Origin: Dama dama
Lineage: Eukaryota > Chordata > Mammalia > Artiodactyla > Cervidae
Assembly: GCF_033118175.1 (NCBI RefSeq)
Contig: NC_083710.1
Span: 44,919,501 to 44,983,500, forward strand
Length of the DNA: 64,000 nucleotides
Direction of reading: 5' to 3'
Under the pieces are notes generated by a model, which had not been told where the DNA came from, ran no database searches, and worked only from the letters and a program-made list of their open reading frames with translations. Shown here in pieces: positions 53,980-64,000 of this stretch (positions within the stretch are counted from its first letter, which is position 1; each line of letters starts with the position of its first letter). The position numbers were made by a program, and so were the translations under genes.

Positions 53980-56650
53980 ATCTAAGAAAATGTTCTTTTT
54001 TACACTTGAGATGACTGTGTATTCTACTGCTGTTAGGCGGAATATTGTGTATGTATGCACGCACACACACACACACACATATATATATAGAGAGCATACA
54101 TTTTGTCTGTAGTGTTATTTAAGTCATCTGTTTAATTATTGATATTTTATATGTATGTTCTATCCATTATTAAAAGTGTCTAAGTGTTCTATTATTATGT
54201 CACTATTTCCCCTAAGTTCTGCTTGCCTTATATACCTAATTGTTCTGATATTGAATGCATACACATTTATAGTTGTTATAGTTCTATGATGAATTAACCT
54301 ATTATTGTTATATAACGTCCTTGTCTCTTGTGACAGTTTTTGTTCTTAGAGATATTTCATGAAGTCTATTTTGTCTGATGTGATATAGCAACTCTTGCTC
54401 CTTTTTGATTGCTATTTTCATGGAATATCATTTTCCATCCCTTCACTTATGGCCTATGTGTATTCTTAAATCTTAAGTGAAACTCTTGAATTAATACAAA
54501 GACTATAGTGGGATTTTTTTTTTTTTTTTTTTTGTATCCGTTCTTTCACTCTGTGTCTTTTGATTTGGAAAGGTAATCCACTTACATTTAATTATTAATA
54601 GGAAAGGTTTATTATTGTCATTTGTTGGTTGTTTTCTATTAGTCTTGTGGTTCTTTTTTTGCCTTTTCCTATCTTTTTGTCTTCCTTTGCATTTTCCTGG
54701 TTTTGTAAGTTGGTAGATTTTTTTGACTGTCGTTTTCTTTTGTGTGACTTCTGTAAATACTCTTCTTTTATGGTTACCTTAAGGATTATGTAAAATATCT
54801 TACATTTGTAATAGTCTGTTTTAAGCTTATAACAACTTAAGGTCAATGATTAACAAAAATTCTACTCTTTAACCTCCTTCTCCCCATATACTTTGTTATT
54901 TTGGTCACAGTTTAGATTTATATCATGTGTTTTAACATATTTTATTTCTATTTACTTTTTAATACTTTTGTTTTATACTAGAATTAAAACTGATTTCTCC
55001 ATCACAGTTAGAGTAATACAGTATTCTATATTTATCTATTTATCTACTTTTGCCACTGTATTTCATACTTTCATTGGTTATCATGTTTCTATTTAGCAAA
55101 TTTTTATTTAAACTTGTAAAAGTTCCCTTAGCATTTCTTGTAAGGTTTACCTCATGGTGATGAATTCCTTGACTTTTGTTTGGCTGATAAAATCCTTTAA
55201 ATCCCCTTTATTTTCAAAGAGCAGTTCTGCCAGATGTTTTATCCTTGTATGGCATTTCCCCCCAGGAATTTGAATATAGCATTCTTTCCCTTCTGGACTA
55301 TAATGTTGCTGCTGAAAGAATCCATTGATTGTCTTATGGGTAGGGGGCTTGTATGTGAAAACATTCTTTCTCTTGCTTCTTTCAAAATTATCTTTTTGTA
55401 TTTGACTTTTGACAGTTGGTTCTTGTATGTCTCAATGTGGATTCTTTAGGTTTATGTCTTTTGGCCTTTTTCAGGCATCTTAGATTTGAATGACCCTTCC
55501 CTTCTCCAAATTTGGGGAGGTTTCAGCCATCATTATTTGGATAAGAGTTCTGTTCATCCCTCTGTTCAATTCCTATAACTCTCATAATGTTCACATCTGT
55601 CCACTTGATAATATCTCTAAAGTCCCTTAAGCTTCCTTCACTCATTTCCATTCTTTCTTCACTTTGCTCCTCTGACTAAATTATTTTCTATGACCTGTCT
55701 GTGTTTAGTGATCCTTTATTCTGCTTGACCTAGTATGCTGTTGAACTCTTCTAGTAAAATTTTCAGTATCATTATCATGACATTCAGTTCTATTATTTTG
55801 TTTTGGTACTTTTAATATTATCTTCTTGTTTAAATGTTCACTTTGCCCATTTATTATTCTCTTGACATCAGTAAGTCTATTTATGAGAGTTACCTTTAAT
55901 TCTTTGCTCAGGTAAATCTTCTAAATTTATTTCATTTGGGTCAATTTCTTATTCCTTTGTTTGGGACATCTTTGCCAGTTTCTTTATTTTTATCACTCTC
56001 TGCATAGATGTCTATACATTCAACAAAACAGATTGCTCTCCCAGTCTTCAAGGACTGACCTCATACAGTAAGACTGGTCAGAGCTTCTGAGGGCCTCTAA
56101 CAATTCTTTGCCTCCCCAAGAAGTAGCAAGCAGATTTTTCTTACTCTTTACTGAACTGGGCGGGTGGTATCTACCAACTCAAGATGCATCATGTCTGTCT
56201 TCTCCTGGGCAACCAGACTGACAGACCCATAAGCACTCTATTACTGGAAAGACAGATGCTATATTTAAGCAGTGTTGGAAAAGTTGTGGCATTGGATGCA
56301 AAAATCAATGCCTGCCCTAGCGGGGAAAGTGAGAGCTGGGATATTTTTAATCTGCTGGCTCTGTGCTGAAAGGGGATAGGATCAATGATGTCTAACAAAC
56401 AAAATTACCACATATATTCTCCCCTGGGTGCTTAGAATTTGCTGGACCCATAAGAAATCAAAGACTGGCAAGACAAAAGATGGATGGTGGTCTGGAGAAC
56501 TCTATCAGAAAGCTATGTCAATGGATGTGAAGCACTCTATTGTCTCTCCAGGTAAAGCAGGGATATATCAGTCTCTTTTCAATCAGATGGCTGAGAACTA
56601 GGGGCACGATTCTAAGAGAGGATGTCCCATATCTCCCTATCAGTTTTAGT
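53980..56650 (-). mobile_element. Ancient L1M 5' half
   Basis: Antisense L1M in order: ORF2 endonuclease text at 53980-54600 (TGACTGTGTATTCTACTGCT, GTCTATTTTGTCTGATGTGA, CACTCTGTGTCTTTTGATTT), then inter-ORF DNA, ORF1 text at about 55090-56000 (TCTTATGGGTAGGGGGCTTG, GTATTTGACTTTTGACAGTT, TTGGGGAGGTTTCAGCCATC) and a 5' UTR-like, less AT-rich part to about 56650. No open frames. A (CA)n(TA)n run lies at 54059-54090 and a T19 tract near 54516. Confidence 0.72.
54059..54090. repeat. (AC)n(AT)n microsatellite
   Basis: Tandem CA followed by TA dinucleotides within antisense L1M. Confidence 0.9.
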
Positions 56651-57051
56651 GAGTTTGTTTTTGTTGTCATTCAGTCACATCTGACACTTTGCGATTCCAT
56701 GGACTGCAGCATTCCAGGCATCCCTGTCCTTCACCAGGGTTTGCTCAAACTCATGTCCACTGAGTAGATGATGCCATCCAACCATCTCATCCTATGTTAC
56801 CATCTTCTTTTCCTTACTTCAATCTTTACCAGTATCAATGTCTTTAAAAAAGAGTCGGCTCTTTGTATCAGGTGCCAAAGTATTGGAGCTTCAGTTTCAG
56901 CATCATCAGTCCTTACAATGAATATTCACAGTTGATTTCCTTTAGAATCAACTGGTTTGATCTTCTTGCTGTCCAAGGGACTCTTAAGTGTCCTTTCTAG
57001 CACCACAGGTAAGAAAGCATCTATTTTTCAGCACTCAGCCTTCTTTAAGGT

Positions 57052-58414
57052 TCAACTCTCACATTCATACATGACTACTGGAAAAATCATACATTTAACT
57101 CTACATACCTTTGTTGAAAAAGTGATGCCTCTGCTTTTCAACATGCTGTCCAGATTTGTCATAACTCTTCTTCCAAGGAGCAGGCATCTTTTAATATCAT
57201 GGTTGCAGTCACCATCCTCAGTGATTTTGGATCCCAGAAAAATAAAATTTGCCACTGTTTCTACTTTTTCCCTGTCTACTCGCGATGAAGTGATGGGACC
57301 AGTTGTTGTGATACTAGTTTTTTGAATGTTGAGTTCTAAGCCAGCTTTTTCACTCTCCTCTTTCACCTTCATCAGGAGATACTTTATCTTTAGTTCCTCT
57401 TTTCTATCATTTGGGTGATGTCATCTGCATATCTGAGATTATTGGTATTTCAGTTACTCTTGATATCAGCTTGTGATTCATCAAGCCTGGCATTTCTCAT
57501 GACATACTCTGCATATAAGTTAAATAAGCAGGATGGCAATATATAGCCTTGACACATTCCTTAACTAATTTTGAGCCAGTCCATTGTTCCATGTCCAGTT
57601 CAAACTGTTGATTCTTGACCTGAATACATGTTTCTCAGGAGGTAGGTAAGGTGGTCTGGTATTCCTATCTCTTTAACAGTTTTCCAGTTTGATGTGATCC
57701 ACACAGCCAAAGGCTTCAGCATAGTCAATGAGGCAGAAATAGATATTTTTCTTGAATTTCCTTGTTTTTTCTATGATCCAACGGATGCTGGCAATTTAAT
57801 TTCTGGTCACTCTGCCTTTTCTAAATCCAGCTTGTACATGTGGAACTTCTCAGTTCACGTACTATTGAAGCATAGCTTGAAGGATTTTGAGCATTACTTT
57901 GCTTGCATGTGAAATGAGTGCAATTGTGTAGCATTTTGAACATTGTTTGGCATTGCCCTTCTTTGGAATTGGAATGAAAGTGGACTTTTCAGTCCTGCGG
58001 CCACTGCTGAGTTTCCCGAATTTGCTGGCATATCGAGTGCAGCACTTTAACAGCATCCTCTTTTAAGACTTTAAATAGCCCAGTAGTAATTCCATCACCT
58101 CCACTAGCTTTGTTTGTAGTAATGCTTCTCAAGGTCCACTTAACTTCACACTATAGGATGTCTGACTGTAGGTGAGTGACCACATCATCATGGTTGTCCA
58201 GGTCATTAGGGCATTTGTGTGTGTGTGTGTGTGTGTGTAGTTCTTCTGTGTATTCTTGCCATCTCTTTTTAGTATCTTCTGTTTCTGTCAGGTCCATGTT
58301 GTTTTTGTCCTTTATAGTATCTATATTTGCATGAAATATTCCTTTGGTATCTCTAATTTTCTTTAAGTATTCTCTAGTCTTTCTCATTCTATTGTTTTCC
58401 TCTATTCTTTTCAT
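57052..58414 (-). pseudogene. BovB linker and RT remnant
   Basis: Broken into several frames. The linker (58414 down to 58151) has EENNRMRKTREYLKKIRDTK and then a histidine-threonine run encoded by a (GT)n tract. RT fingers appear as FIPIPKKGNAKQCSK (58056-57862). The C-terminal block is LNIQKTSIT to FPVVMYECES (57372-57052), with the usual MYGCES glycine-cysteine changed. Motif A and C regions lie in broken frames between. Confidence 0.85.
58214..58238. repeat. (GT)n microsatellite inside BovB
   Basis: About twelve GT units at the point where other BovB copies have unique text ending in TTTTTTGTACAGTTC. It arose within the element and reads as alternating His-Thr on the minus strand. Confidence 0.9.
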
Positions 58415-58513
58415 TGATCACTTAAAAAATCTTTCTTATCTCTCCTTGCTAGTCTTTGTAACTCTGCATTCAGATGGGCATGTCTTTCCTTTTCTCCTTT
58501 GCCTTTCACTTGG

Positions 58514-60199
58514 TGAATTGGTGTCCCATTATTCCAGGTTGCAGAAACATTTCAATTAGTTTTTGATTTCTCATAAAAGGAATTTGTCTTTAATTTATTG
58601 CTATATCAGTGTGGTGGAGGAAGGGAGAGAAGGAGAGTCTAGATTTATTCTACCTTCTTGCTGATATCCCTTCATGTTTCCTTTTATGTTTTGGGAAAGT
58701 AGGAAAACAGTGGCAGGAGAATTTACTATCACACATCTGGCTATTGTTTGAAATAGTGCAAAGATAACCACTCCTGATTTTCAACTCAGTTCTCTGACAG
58801 CAAAAATCATTTAAGTCTTGTATACTATTCACCATCCATTCAATACCTCAGTGTATAGTGTTTCTTCAGTACTCTATTTGGCTTAAAAGAAGGGATTTTT
58901 TTTATAATTTCAGTTTAAACAAAAATATATTGACCTTGTATCCAACTAGAGTGTAATTTGGAAAGAAAACAAGGAATGAAAAAAGCTTGAAGTATTTTAG
59001 CTTTCAATCTGACTTCTGTCATGTTATTTTCAATTCACATAAACGTAGGAATGAGCAGAAAATGAAAACAGAACTGAGTCCTTCAATTAAAGCCAACTTA
59101 GTTATTATTTTAAGACAATTATATTAGCTCTGAATAGTCTTCATGCTGATAATTCTTTAGTAAAATTAATAATAATACTTATTAAATTTATGAATGTTAT
59201 TTTATAACAACATGGTCTAGTGATGGAGACTGAACAAAACTCTTTTGAGAAAGAAAATCAGCTACAACATTGTTAAACATAAGCTGGTGTTCAAAATGTA
59301 CCAAAAAGTGACTCCAAAGGAGTGTTCTAACTTGGAAAAGAAATGGCATACTATTTATAGAACTTTAGCAGATGTGTCAGTCTAAGTTCAGCTAGTTTCA
59401 AGAATAGTTGGTCAAAATGGTTCTCCCAAGAGGTAAGAAATATTTTTGGCATTTAGCAAGTAGTGAGTGGGTAATTCAGCTTTAGGAAGGGGGAAGGAGT
59501 GGTATAGTGGCCAAGACTAAGGTTAAGGCTAAGAAAGGCTTCAAAAAACAAGTGTAGAAATTAGTCATGCAAGAGCCATAGCAGATAACTATAGTCCTCA
59601 TGTTCTCTTATAGCCCCTGTTTTTGGTTAGTGAGGAAATAGAGTGTCATTGTTTTGAATAAACAAGTTAATTTGAGAATGATCAATCTTTTGGGGTTTTT
59701 ATATAATTTTTATAGGTCATGAAGGGTCACACCTCTACCACAAGACAAAACAACAATTTATTTCATTTATATTTATCTCCTTTATTAAACAGTATATATC
59801 CTTACTTGTTTAATTACTGCCTTCTTGCTAATTTAAAACATTTGTTTTGGAGCTCTTGAAGACACTCTGACTTTGTAGTCCAATTTAAATGGACATAAGA
59901 TCCTTCTTAATTTTTAATCTTCTAGCTTAATCTTTATTAAAACTGCAGAGGGAAAATAGATTCCCTTTTCTCCACTCTTCCTGCTATGCAACATACCTCC
60001 CTCTATTTCAGCCATGATTATACTTGCATAGGGCTCCCTGAGGTGATGATTCTATGTCTTCATTTATGAAAAGAGAAGAGGAAACACCAATTCAAATGCT
60101 CCACATACTATAAAAGCATTTAAATCCAGAGTTAAAGATTTTCACAGGAAACATAATGGTTATAAAGATGTGTTAATAATCTCTGAAATTAACTCTGCT
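58514..60199. other. Unassigned sequence
   Basis: No gene or named repeat recognised. Confidence 0.45.
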
Positions 60200-60505
60200 T
60201 GCCATTGTTAATTCTTTTCAATTCTTCCAGCTCAGCTCCAACATCTCTTATTCAGAGAATGATACCTGGATTGATTTCTATCTCTCACAAATACCAGGTC
60301 CTGTCTTCTGATTATAGGCTTTCACAGCATTATATTCATATCCCTCAAATCATATACTTATTATAATGATTAAATTATTTGTTTAAAGTAGTTTTTCTTT
60401 ACACATCACATAATTAATAACCACACAATTTATCTTTTCCACATTATCATCGCAGGGTACAGTTTCTGGCACATAACCTATGGAAAATAAATATTATGAA
60501 TGATA
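60200..60505 (+). mobile_element. L2 LINE 3' remnant
   Basis: The order ATTAAATTATTTGTTTAAAG, ATCGCAGGGTACAGTTTCTG, GGCACATAACCTATGG, AATAAATATTATGAATGATA follows the L2 3' end. The last block could also be a MIR tail. Confidence 0.55.
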
Positions 60506-61582
60506 TTTTTTTACTACTTTTTCTTTTCTGTGCCTTTTCCCAGGTGACAGCAAATTCACATTCCCTATACTTATAGACTTATTTTCTTTTCAAATGTTTT
60601 AATATTCCCAATATTTAAAGGAATAGTAAAATGATAAAGCAGGTTAGGCAGCATTTTACCTCCCATTTGTCTATTTCTGCCCTGTATTTTTACTGTATGC
60701 TTTTATGCATTGAATTTTTCTTTCAGCTACAGTTAGTCATTAAAAGTGATCATTACTTGTTCTCACCTTTAGAAACTTTTCCTAAATAGCATTAAAACTG
60801 CAAAATAAAATAGCTCAAGTTTAGTATTATATTCATAATAATTTAAGTTATATTTTCCTTTGACACGTTAAGGATATTTTTGTTAATTTCTATTTTTGAT
60901 ACTGAATTATAGAAAATCCTTCTCACTATAAGTTATACTATTTTGTGGTCTTTTAAATTAGAGTTGGATGTAGTTTAAATGGAGTTTTCTTTAGATAAAA
61001 CCTTCCTAAATTTATGCAATGCTTAGCTGAGTATTTTTGTTCTCATTTTGTGGTTGTCAGTGCTTTTAACTTAGAGAAATACCAATTCTAATTTACAAGG
61101 TTTAGAAAGATTTTCAAATTAAAAATTAAAGCTTTCCAAACTGAAGTGAATTTCTGGAGTTAAATTATTCTCTACAATACAAAGTTTCTTCACTACAAAT
61201 TTATTAATATTGGAAATAACATTGTGTGTTAATTTGCATTTCAAATAAGAAACACAAATAGTTGTATGTAAAACATTTATTCCATGGAATAAGACGTTTG
61301 TACATTTTATGTATACACAATATAAGTAAAATTAGCTATAGTAAATAAAGGCATGAATCATGTCAACACTATGATCATGGCACTGGCTAAAACATTTTTT
61401 ATTTACTATTGCTCATGTGTATAAATGTTAAACAAACTATGTAAGCTTGGATCTTTTTTTTTTTTTTTTAAGAATGAAGGAAGAGGAAATCATTTCAGTC
61501 TATCTGGAATTACCAGGATTATTTTTACTGAAGTTATATTTTCTTCGAGGACTATTTCTGGTGTTGTAAAAATGAAAAAAGA
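60506..61582. other. AT-rich unassigned sequence
   Basis: No recognised gene or repeat; a T15 tract lies near 61455-61469. Confidence 0.45.
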
Positions 61583-61690
61583 TTGTTGTTCAGTCACTAA
61601 GTCATATTTGACTCTTTGCGATCCCATGAACTGCAGCACACCGGGTTTCTCTGTCCTTCACTGTCTCCTGAAGTTTGCTCAAACTCATAC
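61583..61690 (-). mobile_element. BovB 3'-end fragment
   Basis: Antisense TTGTTGTTCAGTCACTAAGT to GAAGTTTGCTCAAACTCAT. Only the last ~105 bp of the element, of the (AAC)n-tail class. Confidence 0.85.
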
Positions 61691-62039
61691 ATTATCAGAA
61701 GTGAGAAAAGCATGTGCAAGATAAGGATCCCACAGGCCTTATGGGTGTAGCTCCATCATTCAGTGTATCCTTCCATCCCTCCAAACTGAAGGCCTTCAGC
61801 ATTCTTATAGCTTCACTCACACACCTCTGCTTTTCTGGTGTCACTGAGCCCCAGCATGTGTTTTTTTGCCATCAGTATTCGGGTATTATGTCTCGGCCTA
61901 ATAGACTGAAATTCCCATAATGACAGGAATTTATTTTACCTGTTTATCAAATTTATTTCCCCTGTTTACCAAAGATCCTAAGGATTTCTAAAGCAGCATC
62001 TGGCATATAATTGTCAGATCTTTGAAAACTGTTATAGAG
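61691..62039. other. Unassigned sequence
   Basis: Nothing recognised. Confidence 0.4.
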
Positions 62040-62130
62040 ACTCTATTGCTATCCTCATTTAACTGGAGGGGTAACTGAGGCAGTAAGAGGTTAAGTGACT
62101 TGTACAATGTCACATGGACAGTAAGTAAAG
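62040..62130 (-). mobile_element. MIR SINE remnant
   Basis: Antisense MIR core: ACTGAGGCAGTAAGAGGTTA, AGTGACTTGTACAATGTCAC. Confidence 0.7.
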
Positions 62131-62222
62131 ATGCTCCCAGAAGACTTTTCAAGATGAATTGCATAGGGCTCATATTATGAAATACTTGCAAAATTAAAAT
62201 ACTTTTATAAGAAGAAAGCCAG

Positions 62223-62246
62223 ATGTGTGTGTGTGTGTGTGTGTGA
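62223..62246. repeat. (TG)n microsatellite
   Basis: Twelve TG units in otherwise unassigned DNA. Confidence 0.93.
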
Positions 62247-62415
62247 GGAGGAGTTAATAAGAAAAAGAGAAAAAAGCCGAAACATCATTACTGAGATTAA
62301 AAAAAAGTACCTTTAGAGTCACTTTTTGAGATGGCAAATAATGGGACATAAGTGTTTAGAAAAGAATGCAGGTTGACTTTCCTGTCTTGCAGTATAGTAG
62401 ACTGAAATAGTTGGA

Positions 62416-62442
62416 AAAAAACAAACAAACAAACAAACAAAC
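62416..62442. repeat. (AAAC)n microsatellite
   Basis: A-run followed by five to six AAAC units. Confidence 0.9.
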
Positions 62443-62608
62443 TCTTTATTTAGAAAGTATTTTTAAAATCATTTTAAATGTAGCCATAAATTGTCAAGAA
62501 AGGAAAACATGTATAAAAACTCAGAAAAGCAAACTGAGCCCTCAAACTTGTTTAAGCTCTGTAGGCACTTGATGAACCTATTGAATTTCACTTCATTGTG
62601 AATTTCAG

Positions 62609-62774
62609 GCTCACTAGAGCCCAGAAGGAGGACAAAGGTCTGGGAGGACATGGTGCTCACGTACCTGGAGGAGGAGGTGCTGGAGCGCAGTACCTGCTCG
62701 CCTATTGAAACCTAAAGGTGACCTGGCTCGACATCTTGCCTTGGCTGTGCAGTTTCTGGGTTTCTGGAGGAGAT
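62609..62774 (+). other. Possible exon-like segment (weak)
   Basis: A 166-bp segment with higher GC and several CpGs than its surroundings. It is bounded by TTCATTGTGAATTTCAG on the left (acceptor-like, though with a weak pyrimidine tract) and by GGAGGAGAT-GTAAGTAG on the right (a strong donor-like GTAAGT). One plus frame reads VWEDMVLTYLEEEVLERS, which looks protein-like, but stops bound it at about 62597 and in the segment itself (GAAACCTAA). No family is recognised. It could be a non-coding exon, a decayed exon or chance. Confidence 0.25.
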
Positions 62775-64000
62775 GTAAGTAGTTTTATTCTGTAGGCTTT
62801 TTATTTGATTATGAAAAAATAAAAATAAAAAACCACAAATCAGGTACTGACTGTGTTTTAGTTTAAAATTGCTTTAATTGCAACAAAACAGCTTTTGTGG
62901 TTGTCAAATGAAAACTGTAAATACAGAGAGTAGTTCAAGCCATCCTGCCTGAGCAGTTCTTACCCGCAGGGTCTAAAATACATTAAGAGACAGCGAGTGT
63001 TCTGGGAGGTAACGGTTGACTATGACAGAGACGTGGTATCAAAGACATTCAGATGTGTCTCATAATGTCAGTTATACAGGGTCGGAGGGAGAGAGGACTG
63101 ACTCCCATCTCAGGGGTTTGCTCTCACCGCCCCATGGCCCATTGGCTCGGACACATCCGCGGTGTTCACGGTGAGTGCTGGTGCTGCCTGCTCTGCAGCC
63201 AGTGTTCTAGAAATTTGTGCACTACCTTCAATGATGTCAAATTATGTATACAATTATTAAAGATCATGTGGCTTATTAACAGGGGAAAAAAAAGATTGAT
63301 ATGTTACAGTTGTGAGAATAGCTTATAAATATTTAGATTTTTTTGTGTGTTTAATAGGGAAGATTCAGCCACCAGTGGAGTGTTTTAGAATCCCAAGGAC
63401 ATTAGAATGAAGTGTTTTTTTTTTTTTTTAATAATATGTCTTCAAATTTTTGCCTCAACATCTAGAAAATGATTCATTTTCTTCTTTCAAACCAGTTAAG
63501 TATTCTGGATGAATCAAGTCACTGATTTGCTTCTGACCTTTTAGAAGTTGTCATTTTTGCTGTTGTTGCTAAAATATTGTACCTATTATTAATCTGAATT
63601 TGCACTGACTATGTCTTAGAGTATTCATAAATGGTGAACTCAGTTTCTGAAATTAAGCTTTTTATTTGCAATTGCCTAAAAAAATGAGAGAGATTGGAGA
63701 CAAAGCTAAGGATCTTCCAAAGTGGAGTATTGAAAAATGTACCATAGAGTTAGAATCTCTGGAGGGAAAAATAGCAGGTTAAAATTGATCTAGGGAAAAA
63801 AAAAAAAATCATGCTCTTCCCAGGACAAAAAATGACAAAAAAAAAAAAAAAGTCTGCTTTAAACTTTGATGTTTAGTAGAGGGCATTACAATATTCTCTG
63901 ATAGTTTGGAATCAAGTTGACTTGATTTTTTTACCTTGAATTCTTATTACTCAGATATTATGAAAATAATAAAAAAGGCTAAGCTTAGTCATATCTGACT
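62775..64000. other. Unassigned sequence with a CpG-enriched patch at 62970-63180
   Basis: The patch holds roughly ten CpGs, a CCCATTGGCTCGG element resembling an inverted CCAAT box, and TTCACG-GTGAGTG, a donor-like site at 63171. The rest is AT-rich with T- and A-runs. The final bases (AGTCATATCTGACT) resemble the start of an antisense BovB 3' end and run off the window. Confidence 0.4.

Larger units (their letters stand above)
56655..58513 (-). mobile_element. BovB, 1.9-kb 5'-truncated copy
   Basis: Antisense BovB covering the 3' end, the whole RT and the linker, without inversion. It starts TTTTTGTTGTCATTCAGTCAC and ends near CCTTTTCTCCTTTGCCTTTC. It is inserted in the 5' part of an ancient L1M. 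Divergence is higher than in the copies at 27 or 50 kb. Confidence 0.9.

Noticed and set aside
63985..64000. Start of another BovB or SINE
   Set aside because: Only about 15 bases lie in the window, too few to support a feature.
1..64000. A novel defence, metabolic or other gene system
   Set aside because: All long frames belong to known LINE families, and the remaining DNA shows no linked genes. The 62.6-63.2 kb patch is the only possible host exon and is weak.

Overview
The window is mammalian and comes from a ruminant. This is shown by BovB (RTE-type) LINEs, tRNA-headed Bov-tA SINEs, BOV-A and BOV-A2 SINEs, CHR-type SINEs and the bovid branch of LINE-1 (L1). Older layers shared with other mammals are also present: L1M and L1ME fragments, MLT1-like LTRs, MIR and L2. 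The sequence cannot separate cattle, sheep, goat or buffalo. I find no intact host gene, rRNA, functional tRNA gene or CRISPR array. The longest open frames belong to retrotransposons.

Layout. 1-2.6 kb: BovB with its 5' part inverted against its 3' part. 2.6-14.4 kb: AT-rich unassigned DNA with scattered SINEs and one BovB 3' fragment. 14.5-28.8 kb: one ancient plus-strand L1 cut by BovB copies, SINEs, a short L1 tail and a bovid L1; that bovid L1 is itself split by a younger L1 carrying a 5' inversion. 29.3-30.3 kb: an old BovB. 30.7-31.9 kb: an L1ME-like remnant. 32.6-33.1 and 39.0-39.3 kb: MLT1-like LTRs. 33-45 kb: mainly unassigned single-copy DNA with a few SINEs and an L1M ORF2 remnant. 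45.8-50.6 kb: BovB and old L1, each with a 5' inversion. 51.3-54.0 kb: a Bov-tA split by another inverted L1. 54.0-56.7 kb: minus-strand L1M 5' half. 56.7-58.5 kb: a long minus-strand BovB. 58.5-64 kb: unassigned DNA with L2, MIR and a small CpG-enriched stretch at 62.6-63.2 kb, the only place I would look for a host exon or promoter.

The genes do not form a pathway. The enzymatic parts are copies of APE-type endonuclease and reverse transcriptase from L1 and BovB. L1 machinery is known to mobilise poly-A-tailed sequences, and BovB is thought to mobilise Bov-tA and BOV-A through their shared 3' end. All copies are truncated, inverted or frameshifted. The most informative content is the structural record of retrotransposition: several exact target-site duplications (TSDs), five 5'-inversion structures and a datable order of nested insertions. 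I found no new biological system. Family names rest on recognising consensus-like text, not on a database search.
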